Positions 17,933 through 25,625 of a DNA stretch of 64,000 nucleotides are shown here, piece after piece. Origin of the DNA: Rivularia sp. MS3. GTDB lineage: Bacteria; Cyanobacteriota; Cyanobacteriia; Cyanobacteriales; Nostocaceae. The notes beneath the pieces are model-generated. The model worked only from the letters and a program-made list of their open reading frames with translations. It searched no databases and was not told the origin of the DNA. The translations under genes and the position numbers were made by a program. The stretch lies in the NCBI GenBank assembly GCA_019192545.1, contig JAHCMI010000001.1, forward strand, positions 1-64,000. The letters are read 5' to 3'. Numbering within the stretch: position 1 is the stretch's first letter; every line of letters starts with the position of its first letter.

Positions 17933-18568
17933 ATGCAAAGTACAACTTTAGCCGATCCCCGTTTTAAGTTAATTAATGCTGCATCTAACTTTTACCAAAA
18001 GGGCTGGATGGCGGGAACTGCGGGAAATCTTTCAACTCGTTTAGCCGACGGTAGCTTTTGGATTACAGCCAGTGGATGCTCTAAGGGAGAATTAACGCTT
18101 ACTGATTTTGTTCGTATTTACCCGGATGGAAGGGTAGAATGTTCGGCTGATTTAAAACCATCGGCAGAAACATCAATCCATCAATGTATTTATAGTTTGT
18201 TTCCAGAAGCAAAAGCCTGCTATCACGTTCATTCAGTAGAAGCAAATTTAGCTTCCAACTTGGCTGAAGCAGGTAAATTGCCTTTACCATCATTAGAAAT
18301 GCTGAAAGGATTGGGAATTTGGGAAGAAAATCCTTGTTGTTTAATGCCTGTTTTTCACAACTATCTCAAAGTTAATCGTATAGCAGATGAAATTACAGAA
18401 CGTTTTAAAACTAATCCTCCGAAAATATCAGGTTTATTAATTCGCAATCACGGCGTAACCGTTTGGGGCAAATCCACAGAAGAAGCACGTAACTATATCG
18501 AAATACTTGAGTATATTTTTCGCTATATGGTAGCAGCGCGACAGATGCAGTTAGGAGTTAGGAGTTAA
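17933..18568 (+). CDS. mtnB: Methylthioribulose-1-phosphate dehydratase
   Basis: 211-residue class II aldolase/adducin-fold protein. The zinc ligands H98 and H100 (CYHVHSVEAN) and H173 (IRNHGVTVWG) are present, and E79 in KPSAETSIH fits the catalytic acid. GTAGNLSTRL near the start is the phosphate-binding loop. It dehydrates methylthioribulose-1-phosphate to the diketo phosphate in methionine salvage. It starts 12 bases after mtnX, so the two are surely co-transcribed. Its last codons (LGVRS) run into a ttaggagttagga repeat. Confidence 0.93.
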   Translation: MQSTTLADPRFKLINAASNFYQKGWMAGTAGNLSTRLADGSFWITASGCSKGELTLTDFVRIYPDGRVECSADLKPSAETSIHQCIYSLFPEAKACYHVHSVEANLASNLAEAGKLPLPSLEMLKGLGIWEENPCCLMPVFHNYLKVNRIADEITERFKTNPPKISGLLIRNHGVTVWGKSTEEARNYIEILEYIFRYMVAARQMQLGVRS

Positions 18569-18698
18569 AAGTTATATGCTTGTGCTTGCCTAAGTATATT
18601 AATTTAAAGATGAGTGTTAACTGGTAACTGTTCGCTGTTCACTGATAACTGGTGATTGTTCGTTGATAATTGATAGTTGTTAATCGAATATTGGATAA

Positions 18699-19484
18699 AT
18701 GTGTCAACTTTTGGGAATGAATTGCAACGTACCAACTGATATTTGCTTTTCTTTTGAAGGCTTTTCGGCTCGGGGAGGTAAAACTGACGATCACAAAGAT
18801 GGTTGGGGTATTGTTTTTTTTGAGGGAAAGGGTTGTCGTATATTTATGGATGCTCAGTCTTCGGTTAATTCCCAAATTGCGGATTTCGTGCGACGCTATC
18901 CGATTCATTCGACTCATGTCATAGCCCATATTCGTAAAGCAACTCAAGGTGAAATTATTCTCGAAAATTGTCATCCTTTTCGTAGAGAATTATGGGGGAG
19001 ACATTGGGTTTTTGCTCATAATGGGGATTTGAAAGATTTTGATTTGCCTTTTATGGATTTTTACGAACCCGTAGGTACCACCGACAGCGAAAAAGCCTTT
19101 TGTTTAATTTTGGAAAGTTTGAGACAACAATTTCCAATGGTAAAACCACCTTTAGAACCGTTGCTAGCAGTTCTAAAAAAAATTACTAATCGAATTGCTA
19201 AACACGGTATCTTTAACTATCTATTAACTGACGGCGAACACTTTTTTGCTTATAGTTCAACTAAGCTTTGCTATATAGTTCGCAAAGCACCTTTTGCTGC
19301 TGCCCATTTAATTGATGAAGATGTAACGGTGGATTTCAATGAATTAACTCGTCCTAGTGACAGAGTAGCAGTTATTGCTACGACTCCCCTGACAGATAAC
19401 GAAGTTTGGACGCAAATTCAGCCCGGAGAATTAATCACCTTTCTTGACGGAGAACCTGTGACACAGTTAGGAGTTGGGAATTAA
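18699..19484 (+). CDS. Class II glutamine amidotransferase (YafJ-like)
   Basis: 261 residues. After Met removal, Cys2 (MCQLLGMN) is the N-terminal nucleophile. Other Ntn-family elements follow: DGWGIVFFEGKG, VIAHIRKATQG, HWVFAHNGDL and GTTDSEKAFCLILE. The protein is a stand-alone glutaminase-type domain like E. coli YafJ, with no synthase partner domain, so the ammonia acceptor is unknown. It follows mtnB by 130 bases, and a functional link is possible but not shown. The last residues (QLGVGN) are encoded by a short tandem repeat. Confidence 0.88.
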   Translation: MCQLLGMNCNVPTDICFSFEGFSARGGKTDDHKDGWGIVFFEGKGCRIFMDAQSSVNSQIADFVRRYPIHSTHVIAHIRKATQGEIILENCHPFRRELWGRHWVFAHNGDLKDFDLPFMDFYEPVGTTDSEKAFCLILESLRQQFPMVKPPLEPLLAVLKKITNRIAKHGIFNYLLTDGEHFFAYSSTKLCYIVRKAPFAAAHLIDEDVTVDFNELTRPSDRVAVIATTPLTDNEVWTQIQPGELITFLDGEPVTQLGVGN

Positions 19485-19800
19485 GAGTTAGAAGTTAAGA
19501 GTTAAATGTTGCCATCGTGAGTAGTAAGTAGTAAGTAGCCCTTCGGGTACTCTATGTCCTATCGGACACGCTCCGCTAACGAGAAAGCTTAGTCTAACGA
19601 CTCACTTCGTGAACGCTTACAACAGGAAGGCTTATGCCGGGGAACCCTTATCTCCTATGTCCTTCGGACACGCTACGCTAACGGCAGTCGCTACAACGGA
19701 GGGAACCTCCGCAACGCGCCGCCTCACCACCGCAACTGTTTCACAAGTAGCAAGTTAAGAGTTAGGAACTGTGAACTACAATATTTTTGGTTTTGGATTA
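19485..19800. repeat. Block of palindromic and tandem repeats
   Basis: This 300-base stretch is built of cyanobacterial repeat phrases: agtaagtagtaagtag units, CCCTTCGGG, then twice a phrase of the form tgtcctatcggacacgctcc / tgtccttcggacacgctacg, each followed by gctaacg, and a GC-rich tail (gcaacgcgccgcctcacc). The nested TCC-ttCGGA palindromes can fold on either strand. No gene is supported. Confidence 0.7.
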
Positions 19801-19802
19801 AA

Positions 19803-19857
19803 TTTTTGACCTTTGACCTTTAACCTTTAACCTATAACCTATAACCTCTAACCTTTT
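19803..19857. repeat. Heptanucleotide tandem repeat (acctttg/acctata)
   Basis: About seven units of the aacctNt type, ending at the stop codon of the following minus-strand gene. It parallels the array at 15505-15560. Confidence 0.75.
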
Positions 19858-20390
19858 ATCAAATCCCATCCTGCTTTAATTCTATTACGCATCCACCGAA
19901 TATATGGAACAATAAATAGCTGTAAAAACAGGAGAATAATTATTGTTCCTCCCAGAGCAATTAAGGTTAGTATTTCCATAGCGATGTTCTGCACTTCTTT
20001 AACTGATTGCTCTAGTTGAAATAAAATTGATTGAGAATATTCAAATAGCTGTTGAATTTGCGGAATACTATTAAATGCATCGCTAAAATCAATAACCTTG
20101 ATATTCCCGATTATAGGCACTTGTTCGACTGCTGCAAAGGCATTTTGTATATCTTGGTTGAATTTTTTAATTGGCTCTAGAGATGTTTCTATTATCTTTC
20201 CGGCTTCTCCGACATTGCTTTGTAGTTGAGTTAGATTCGCGTCGATTTGATTTATTGGCCCGCTAACTAAATCTCTGACATCGTTAACTATAGCTAATAA
20301 AATAACAATAAATATCGCAATTAAAATTATTGGCATTAATGCATAGATTATTATCCACAAACCCCTGATTTTTCTGGCAATATTATTCAT
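19848..20390 (-). CDS. Hypothetical membrane protein with two spans and a helical linker
   Basis: 180 residues, no recognised family. Membrane helices are at about 10-34 (GLWIIIYALMPIILIAIFIV) and 137-160 (ILTLIALGGTIIILLFLQLF). Between them ~100 residues are polar and helical with heptad spacing (IDANLTQLQSNVGEAGKIIE, then IQQLFEYSQSILFQLEQSV), so both ends are probably cytoplasmic with an external coiled coil. AGGAGACTAAAAAC precedes the ATG. No functional context. Confidence 0.7.
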   Translation of the reverse strand: MNNIARKIRGLWIIIYALMPIILIAIFIVILLAIVNDVRDLVSGPINQIDANLTQLQSNVGEAGKIIETSLEPIKKFNQDIQNAFAAVEQVPIIGNIKVIDFSDAFNSIPQIQQLFEYSQSILFQLEQSVKEVQNIAMEILTLIALGGTIIILLFLQLFIVPYIRWMRNRIKAGWDLIKG

Positions 20391-20766
20391 GTTTTTAGTC
20401 TCCTTTAATATTAATCTTATTTTTGATATTTATAGCGCTATGTTAAGGTCAAAGGTTGATGAAAACTATAGGTTTCAGCTTTTATGATTTGCCTAATCGC
20501 CATTACCTAGTGCTATAATATTTGCTTTTATGAGTCAATAAATTTAATTTTAAAAGCTATAATTGCCAATTAGTTTAACTGATTATTGTTAAATATCAAG
20601 TTTACTCTATTACTTATAGATCAAAAGATAAAAGATATTTCCAGCGAGGAGGAAAGATTCGTTAAACTTAATCTAATTTACTCCCTAAGATAGTATTATA
20701 TTCAGCAAAAAATAGAAATAATCATTAATATCTTAAATTTCAGCAGTTAAATAATTATTCTGAGAA
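20391..20766. other. Divergent promoter region, no gene
   Basis: AT-rich interval between two divergent genes. One heptamer remnant (ggtcaaaggtt) lies near 20443. No operator or hairpin was recognised. Confidence 0.35.
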
Positions 20767-21066
20767 ATGAATTTAGAAGAATTTAAGCAATTAATAGAAA
20801 AATCAGAAAAATGTCCCGATTTTTTACCTTTGTCGTTACAGGGTTTATGGTACGACAAAAAATATGGGTGGGATGAAGCTCATACGTTTATAGGAGATGC
20901 TGACGATAGCGATACTGCTTGGGTTCATGCATACTTGCATCGTAGGGAAGGAGATTTGAATAATGCCCGTTACTGGTATAACCGCAGCGGAAAACCAGAA
21001 TCTAAAGTTAGTTTAGATGAAGAATGGAATGACATAGCTTCTCAATTATTAAAAAAGGTTAAATAA
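20767..21066 (+). CDS. Conserved hypothetical protein, 99 aa
   Basis: A soluble acidic protein. The core, WDEAHTFIGDADDSDTAWVH followed by AYLHRREGDLNNARYWYNRSGK, is a phrase I recognise from small uncharacterised bacterial proteins of about 90-100 residues, so the gene is likely real. No catalytic motif is known. The pentapeptide gene begins one base after its stop, which implies a two-gene operon. Confidence 0.75.
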   Translation: MNLEEFKQLIEKSEKCPDFLPLSLQGLWYDKKYGWDEAHTFIGDADDSDTAWVHAYLHRREGDLNNARYWYNRSGKPESKVSLDEEWNDIASQLLKKVK

Positions 21067-21067
21067 A

Positions 21068-21436
21068 ATGGATATTGAAGAATTACAGCGACGTTACGAT
21101 GCGGGGGAAAGAGATTTTACGGCAATCAAATTAGTCAAAGCAAAGTTAATAGGAGCCAATTTGGTTGGTATCAATTTGTTTGCTGCCGATTTAACTAATG
21201 CTAATTTAGCCAAAGCTAAACTATGGGGAGCTAACTTAGGAGGAGCTAATTTAACTAATGCTAATTTAGTACGAGCTAATTTAAGCGGTGCAAATCTCAA
21301 AGATGCTAATCTCCGAGGAGCTAGGCTCAAGTATACCAAAATGTACGGGGCAAATCTTGATAGAGCTTGTTACGATCAAAGCACTCGCTTTACTCCTGAT
21401 TTTGACCCCATTAGTCATAATATGAAAAAGTTTTAA
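21068..21436 (+). CDS. Pentapeptide-repeat protein
   Basis: 122 residues. From about residue 20 to 105 the sequence follows the A(N/D)LxxA(N/K)L pattern (for example KAKLIGANLVGINLFAADLT and ARLKYTKMYGANLDRA), giving about 16 five-residue units, enough for a four-turn right-handed quadrilateral beta helix. There is no signal peptide. Functions in the family range from DNA mimicry to scaffolding; none can be assigned. It directly follows the 99-residue gene (one base between stop and start). Confidence 0.88.
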   Translation: MDIEELQRRYDAGERDFTAIKLVKAKLIGANLVGINLFAADLTNANLAKAKLWGANLGGANLTNANLVRANLSGANLKDANLRGARLKYTKMYGANLDRACYDQSTRFTPDFDPISHNMKKF

Positions 21437-21526
21437 TCAGCGAACAGCCAGCAGTGAGCAGTTATCAGTTAACTTCTAGTTCTTCAGGGCTTATGTCAAT
21501 TCTGGTTGCACCGGAATTAAAAAAAC

Positions 21527-21560
21527 CGCAGAGAGCGCGAAGGGCGCAGAGGAAAGAGGA
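21527..21560 (+). repeat. GCAGAG-type dispersed repeat, copy 2
   Basis: ccgcagagagcgcgaagggc then gcagagg, within a 217-base gap between the pentapeptide gene and the end of the S9 peptidase gene. The following aataattccgat phrase also occurs beside 8470. Confidence 0.7.
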
Positions 21561-21653
21561 GGAAGAGAAACTTTTTAATAATTCCGATACAAACGCTATT
21601 CTCACAAGACTTGGATGGTGCATGACACCTGCTCGCTGTTCACTGCTTACTGT

Positions 21654-24011
21654 TCACTGTAAATACTTGTCGCACCAATTAACCATTTCCCAAAGTACGT
21701 GTCCCACTGCTTCGCGGGAACGATAACCGTGGGCTTCTGTTGGTAATTCTACCCATCGCACGGTTGCACCCAATCCTTTTAAGGCTTGGTATAAACGTTT
21801 GGTTTGCATGGGGTATGTTCCTGCATTACTATCATTTTCACCGTGAATTAATAATAATGGGGCTTTGATTTTGGATGCATGGGTAAAGGGTGACATATTT
21901 ATGTATGTATCTTGTGCTTCCCAAAAGTTACGCTGTTCTCCTTGAAAACCAAATGGTGTTAGAGTACGGTTATAAGCTCCGCTTCTGGCAATTCCCATAC
22001 AAAATAAATCTGTATGAGCTAGTAAATTTGCTGTTGTAAATGCTCCATAAGAGTGTCCGCCGATACCGATATGTTTTCTCTCAGCAATTCCACGGTTTAC
22101 TATATAATCAACTGCGGCTTGCGCTCCGGCAATTAGTTGTTCTACATAAGTATCATTGGGTTCGTTATCTCCTTCACCGATTATGGGTAAGGTTGCACCG
22201 GAAAGTACTGCGTAGCCTTGGGTTAACAAGAATAATACAGAAGCACGTGCGGGACGACTAAAGGTATTTTCGGGTGTAGTTATTTGTCCTGCAAATTCTT
22301 TGTCTTTAAATTCTTCGGGATACACCCATAATATTGTTGGTAAGGGACCATCAGTTTCAACGTTATAGTTGGGGGGCAGGTATAGTTTTGCTGATAGCTG
22401 TACTCCATCCGCTCGTTGATACTGTACTAATTCTTTATGAATTCCTGCTAATTCTGGTGCGGGGTCTTGGTAATGTGTAAGTATCTTTTCATTATTATGA
22501 TTCCGAGAAAACCGTATTAAATTGGCTGGTTCGGTTTTCGACTGACGCACGGTAATTAAGTTTTGTGCTTCGTCATCTGTAACGGCTAATATTTCCTCGT
22601 AGTAAGGGTCTTGACATTGCCATAACCGTTCGGTTTCTTGAGTCTCCAAATTTAATTTATCTAAAAATGGATATACGCCATCGGGAGACGCGCCGCGTCC
22701 GCTGAGGTATATACTTTGACCATCGGGAGCGAAGCGTAAAACTTTGTAACGATAGTCTCCTAATTTCGTTAGCGGTGTTCCTGGAGCATTGTATTTATCT
22801 TCAAAACTACGGTCAAATATTAATTTTGGTGGCGTTTGTGGATGATTGGGGCAAATTCGCCAAGCTCTGTAACGGCGGGTATCGTACCATTTTTCATAAA
22901 CTAAGGCTGCATCTGCTTTACCCCAGAGTACGGAATTAAAACGATATTTGCATCTCCATAACTCCGTTGGCATATCTGTAAACGGTGCTTCTAGTATATA
23001 TAAAACATCGCGATCGCTAACTTCTATAGTTGGATTGCCTTCGTCTTGTGCTTCTACCCAAGTTAATGTAGCTTTAGCATCGCTGCGCCATGATGTACGT
23101 CTTCTACCTTTGCGTACTGCATCAAATTTGATGGAACGTTCTTCATCAAGGGGTAAATTTGCAACTTGATAAACTTGTTTGCCGCTACTATCAATTACAT
23201 ATATTTGTTTGGGAAAACGTGCTGCGGGAACTTGATAAGAAAACGGTTTATGTATGGTATAAATTAAAATAAAATTACTATCTGGAGAAGGTATTGCTTC
23301 GCTAATTAAACAAGGTGCAACTAATTGAGTGCGATTTCCTTCTATAGTGATTTTTTCTAAAGTTGAAGTTAAATAATATTCAAATAATGCTTCGTCGCGA
23401 GTATTCTTGAGCAAATTTGTATAGGTGCGAGTTGGTTTTTTGCTACCTAAGTTTTCTTGAATTGAAGGGCCACGAGGAATATGAGATTTGGCTGGTGCTT
23501 CGCCGCGAGTTTGAGAAACAAATTTGCAAATCAATGTTTCGTCATCAAGCCAGCGGTACGGACTTCCATATGCAGCATTAAGCACTGGTTCGGTTAACCG
23601 CTTGATAGTTCCATCGGCAATTTGCAAAACCCAAAGTTCTAAACCTGTTTCTTGAGTCAGGGTAAATGCAACTTTTTGACTATTTGTTGACCATTTAATG
23701 AAGCCAATGCGGGGGTTTTCCGGTAATTCTATTGTTCTGACATTTTCGGGAGCATCTACCGCTTTAATCTTCATACTGTAGTAAGTATTGTGACGAGCCG
23801 GGCCATTCGTTTGGGGATTTAACCGAAAACCGGCGACAGCAACTTCTTCTTCAGCAAGTAAAGCAATGGGCACTAGCTGCGATTGCTCTAATTCGAGCAT
23901 ATACTTTCTGTCAGGAGAAATACGAATTTGCGGCGGGGGTGCTGCTTCTAAAATTTTATTGATGGGTTGCGGTGGTGTTTGCCAAGTTTGTTCGGTAGAA
24001 GAATTGTTCAT
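21654..24011 (-). CDS. Prolyl-oligopeptidase-family serine peptidase (S9, glutamyl endopeptidase-like)
   Basis: 785 residues: an N-terminal beta-propeller of ~500 residues and a C-terminal alpha/beta hydrolase. The triad is visible as S654 (GIGGHSYGAF), D727 (LIHGENDSN) and H761 (TEAHGYRS). Phrases such as SDAKATLTWVEAQDEGNP and LSGATLPIIGEGDNEPNDTY match the chloroplast glutamyl endopeptidase (CGEP) branch, whose plant member trims peptides in the stroma and whose ancestor is cyanobacterial. No signal peptide, so a cytoplasmic peptide-processing role is likely. Start ATG with no strong ribosome site. Confidence 0.92.
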   Translation of the reverse strand: MNNSSTEQTWQTPPQPINKILEAAPPPQIRISPDRKYMLELEQSQLVPIALLAEEEVAVAGFRLNPQTNGPARHNTYYSMKIKAVDAPENVRTIELPENPRIGFIKWSTNSQKVAFTLTQETGLELWVLQIADGTIKRLTEPVLNAAYGSPYRWLDDETLICKFVSQTRGEAPAKSHIPRGPSIQENLGSKKPTRTYTNLLKNTRDEALFEYYLTSTLEKITIEGNRTQLVAPCLISEAIPSPDSNFILIYTIHKPFSYQVPAARFPKQIYVIDSSGKQVYQVANLPLDEERSIKFDAVRKGRRRTSWRSDAKATLTWVEAQDEGNPTIEVSDRDVLYILEAPFTDMPTELWRCKYRFNSVLWGKADAALVYEKWYDTRRYRAWRICPNHPQTPPKLIFDRSFEDKYNAPGTPLTKLGDYRYKVLRFAPDGQSIYLSGRGASPDGVYPFLDKLNLETQETERLWQCQDPYYEEILAVTDDEAQNLITVRQSKTEPANLIRFSRNHNNEKILTHYQDPAPELAGIHKELVQYQRADGVQLSAKLYLPPNYNVETDGPLPTILWVYPEEFKDKEFAGQITTPENTFSRPARASVLFLLTQGYAVLSGATLPIIGEGDNEPNDTYVEQLIAGAQAAVDYIVNRGIAERKHIGIGGHSYGAFTTANLLAHTDLFCMGIARSGAYNRTLTPFGFQGEQRNFWEAQDTYINMSPFTHASKIKAPLLLIHGENDSNAGTYPMQTKRLYQALKGLGATVRWVELPTEAHGYRSREAVGHVLWEMVNWCDKYLQ

Positions 24012-24180
24012 TTTGTCCTGCGTGAGTACTCTTGTAATCGTAAAACATCAACAAAAGTTGTACAAACGAAGTCATCAAAGGTCAAAAGTGTTACATTCTA
24101 CGAACATACAAAAATGAACTGAAAAACATTATATCTACTAGTAATTTATCCCGTTAGTTTTAATAGCTTAATTAATATAA

Positions 24181-24210
24181 CCGCAGAGAGCGCAGAGAGC
24201 GCAGAGCAAG
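24181..24210 (+). repeat. GCAGAG-type dispersed repeat, copy 3
   Basis: ccgcagagagcgcagagagc then gcagagcaag, the cleanest tandem form (three GCAGAG units with 9-base spacing) in the window. Confidence 0.75.
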
Positions 24211-24248
24211 AAAAAAGAGAGGAGAAGTGATAAATTACGATTTAAAAA

Positions 24249-24428
24249 TTACCAATTACTAATTACCGATTTCTTCTGCTCTCTTCGTTCTTGCAAAGCT
24301 TTATCAATCAATTTCGCAACCAACCAAGAAACCGAACGCTCGTCTTCTTCTCCCCATTCTTCTAGTTCTTTTTTCCACTCGGGAGGAACATAAGCAACTA
24401 CTCTATCTAAGTTTGTTTTACCACCCAT
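24249..24428 (-). CDS. Small ribbon-helix-helix-like protein, 59 aa
   Basis: ATG at 24428 opens MGGKTNLDRVVAYVPPEWKK, then ELEEWGEEDERSVSWLVAKL and IDKALQERREQKKSVISNW, stop at 24249. The order basic strand (VVAYVP), helix (EWKKELEEW), turn, RSVSWLVAKLIDKAL helix is that of CopG/RHH DNA-binding proteins; very similar short proteins are frequent in Nostocales. No toxin gene is adjacent, so it may be a lone regulator or an orphan antitoxin. The final residues (VISNW) and stop lie in an attaccaatta repeat. It is divergent from map, 88 bases apart. Confidence 0.75.
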   Translation of the reverse strand: MGGKTNLDRVVAYVPPEWKKELEEWGEEDERSVSWLVAKLIDKALQERREQKKSVISNW

Positions 24429-24515
24429 ATCAAGTTTTCCAGCAATTTGCTAGTTCATGCTGTGCTAGCATAGCATAGCATCTCTAAACAAAATTTGGTT
24501 TAAACAAACATAAAT

Positions 24516-25331
24516 ATGAACAATCAAAATTTGCTTTCTATAGGTGGAAATAAAACGCAAAGGAAAGGACTTGTTTTACTTTCTTCTAGGGAATTAGACA
24601 AAATGCGTGTTGTCGGGAAGCTGGCAGCGAATCTCCTCGATCATCTTGAACCGATGGTGCAACCGGGAGTGACTACGAAAGAATTAGATGATGAAGCGGC
24701 TCGTTTTATGAAAGAAAATGGTGCCGTAAGCGCGACTGTAGGTTATGCTCCTCCGAATCATCCACCTTATCCAGGCCACGTTTGTACCAGCGTTAATGAA
24801 GTTGTTTGTCACGGAATTCCCAACTCGAAGCAAGTTCTCAAGGAAGGGGATATTATCAATATTGATGTAACTCCAATTTTGGACGGCTATCACGGCGATA
24901 CTTCTAGAACGTTTTTGGTGGGAGAAGTATCGGATAAGGCGAAGAAATTAGTTGAAGTTACCAGAGAATCAATGATGCGTGGTATTGCTCAAGTTAAACC
25001 TGATGGCAGAATTGGCGATATTGGTGCGGCGATTCAGGAATATGCTGAAGCAAATGGCTACTCAGTAGTGCGGGATATGGTTGGACATGGAGTTGGCAGA
25101 GTGTTTCATACAGAGCCTCAAGTTCCTCATTATGGTAAGCGAGGTACCGGCATGAAGTTGCGGAAGGGAATGGTGTTTACCATTGAACCGATGTTAAACG
25201 AAGGTACTTATAAACTGAAGTTTCTTAAAGATGGTTGGACAGTAATTACCCAAGATAGAAAACTTTCGGCTCAGTTTGAGCATACCGTTGCTGTAACTGA
25301 TGATGGTGTGGAAATTTTGACTCTTGCTTAA
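24516..25331 (+). CDS. map: Methionine aminopeptidase, type I
   Basis: 271 residues with all five metal ligands: D117 (NIDVTPILDG), D128 (GYHGDTSRTF), H191 (GHGVG), E224 (TIEPM) and E255 (QFEHTVAV). It removes the initiator Met from nascent proteins. It carries no zinc-finger extension. The ~20 N-terminal residues ahead of the catalytic core are slightly longer than the minimal bacterial form. Cyanobacteria usually have several paralogues, and which one this is cannot be said. Confidence 0.95.
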   Translation: MNNQNLLSIGGNKTQRKGLVLLSSRELDKMRVVGKLAANLLDHLEPMVQPGVTTKELDDEAARFMKENGAVSATVGYAPPNHPPYPGHVCTSVNEVVCHGIPNSKQVLKEGDIINIDVTPILDGYHGDTSRTFLVGEVSDKAKKLVEVTRESMMRGIAQVKPDGRIGDIGAAIQEYAEANGYSVVRDMVGHGVGRVFHTEPQVPHYGKRGTGMKLRKGMVFTIEPMLNEGTYKLKFLKDGWTVITQDRKLSAQFEHTVAVTDDGVEILTLA

Positions 25332-25344
25332 TTTGTTGGGAAAT

Positions 25345-25443
25345 TATAGCAGTTTTCACTTCAATGAAATACAGATTAACCTCACCCCCGACAGCATGGC
25401 GGTGAGGTTTAAAGTGAATTGAAATTAACTGAAAACCGCTATA
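25345..25443. mobile_element. 99-bp MITE-like inverted repeat
   Basis: TATAGCAGTTTTCA (25345-25358) and TGAAAACCGCTATA (25430-25443) are inverted copies with one mismatch in 14. Inside, CCTCACC and GGTGAGG form a second stem, so the whole unit folds into one long hairpin. It starts 13 bases after the map stop. TATAGCNGTTTTCA ends are a recurrent small-repeat type in filamentous cyanobacteria. Confidence 0.7.
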
Positions 25444-25625
25444 TTTTGTGTTGATTTAGTCGGTTTGGGATTTATAAGAAGGTTCGTAATAAGTATTTTG
25501 GTTTTTGAATTAGTACTAAAGTCTTTACTGCCAACCTCAAATTTTAGTAGAGTAATTTCAATTTGCTTGATTGAAAACCTATAGTATTACAAAATTAAAT
25601 TAGAACATTGATAAACCTTTAACCT

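Noticed and set aside
21094-21339. 81-codon minus-strand frame with LALAKLA repeats
   Set aside because: Antisense shadow of the pentapeptide repeats.
21454-21726. 90-codon plus-strand frame before the S9 peptidase end
   Set aside because: It contains a translated GCAGAG repeat and overlaps the real minus-strand gene.
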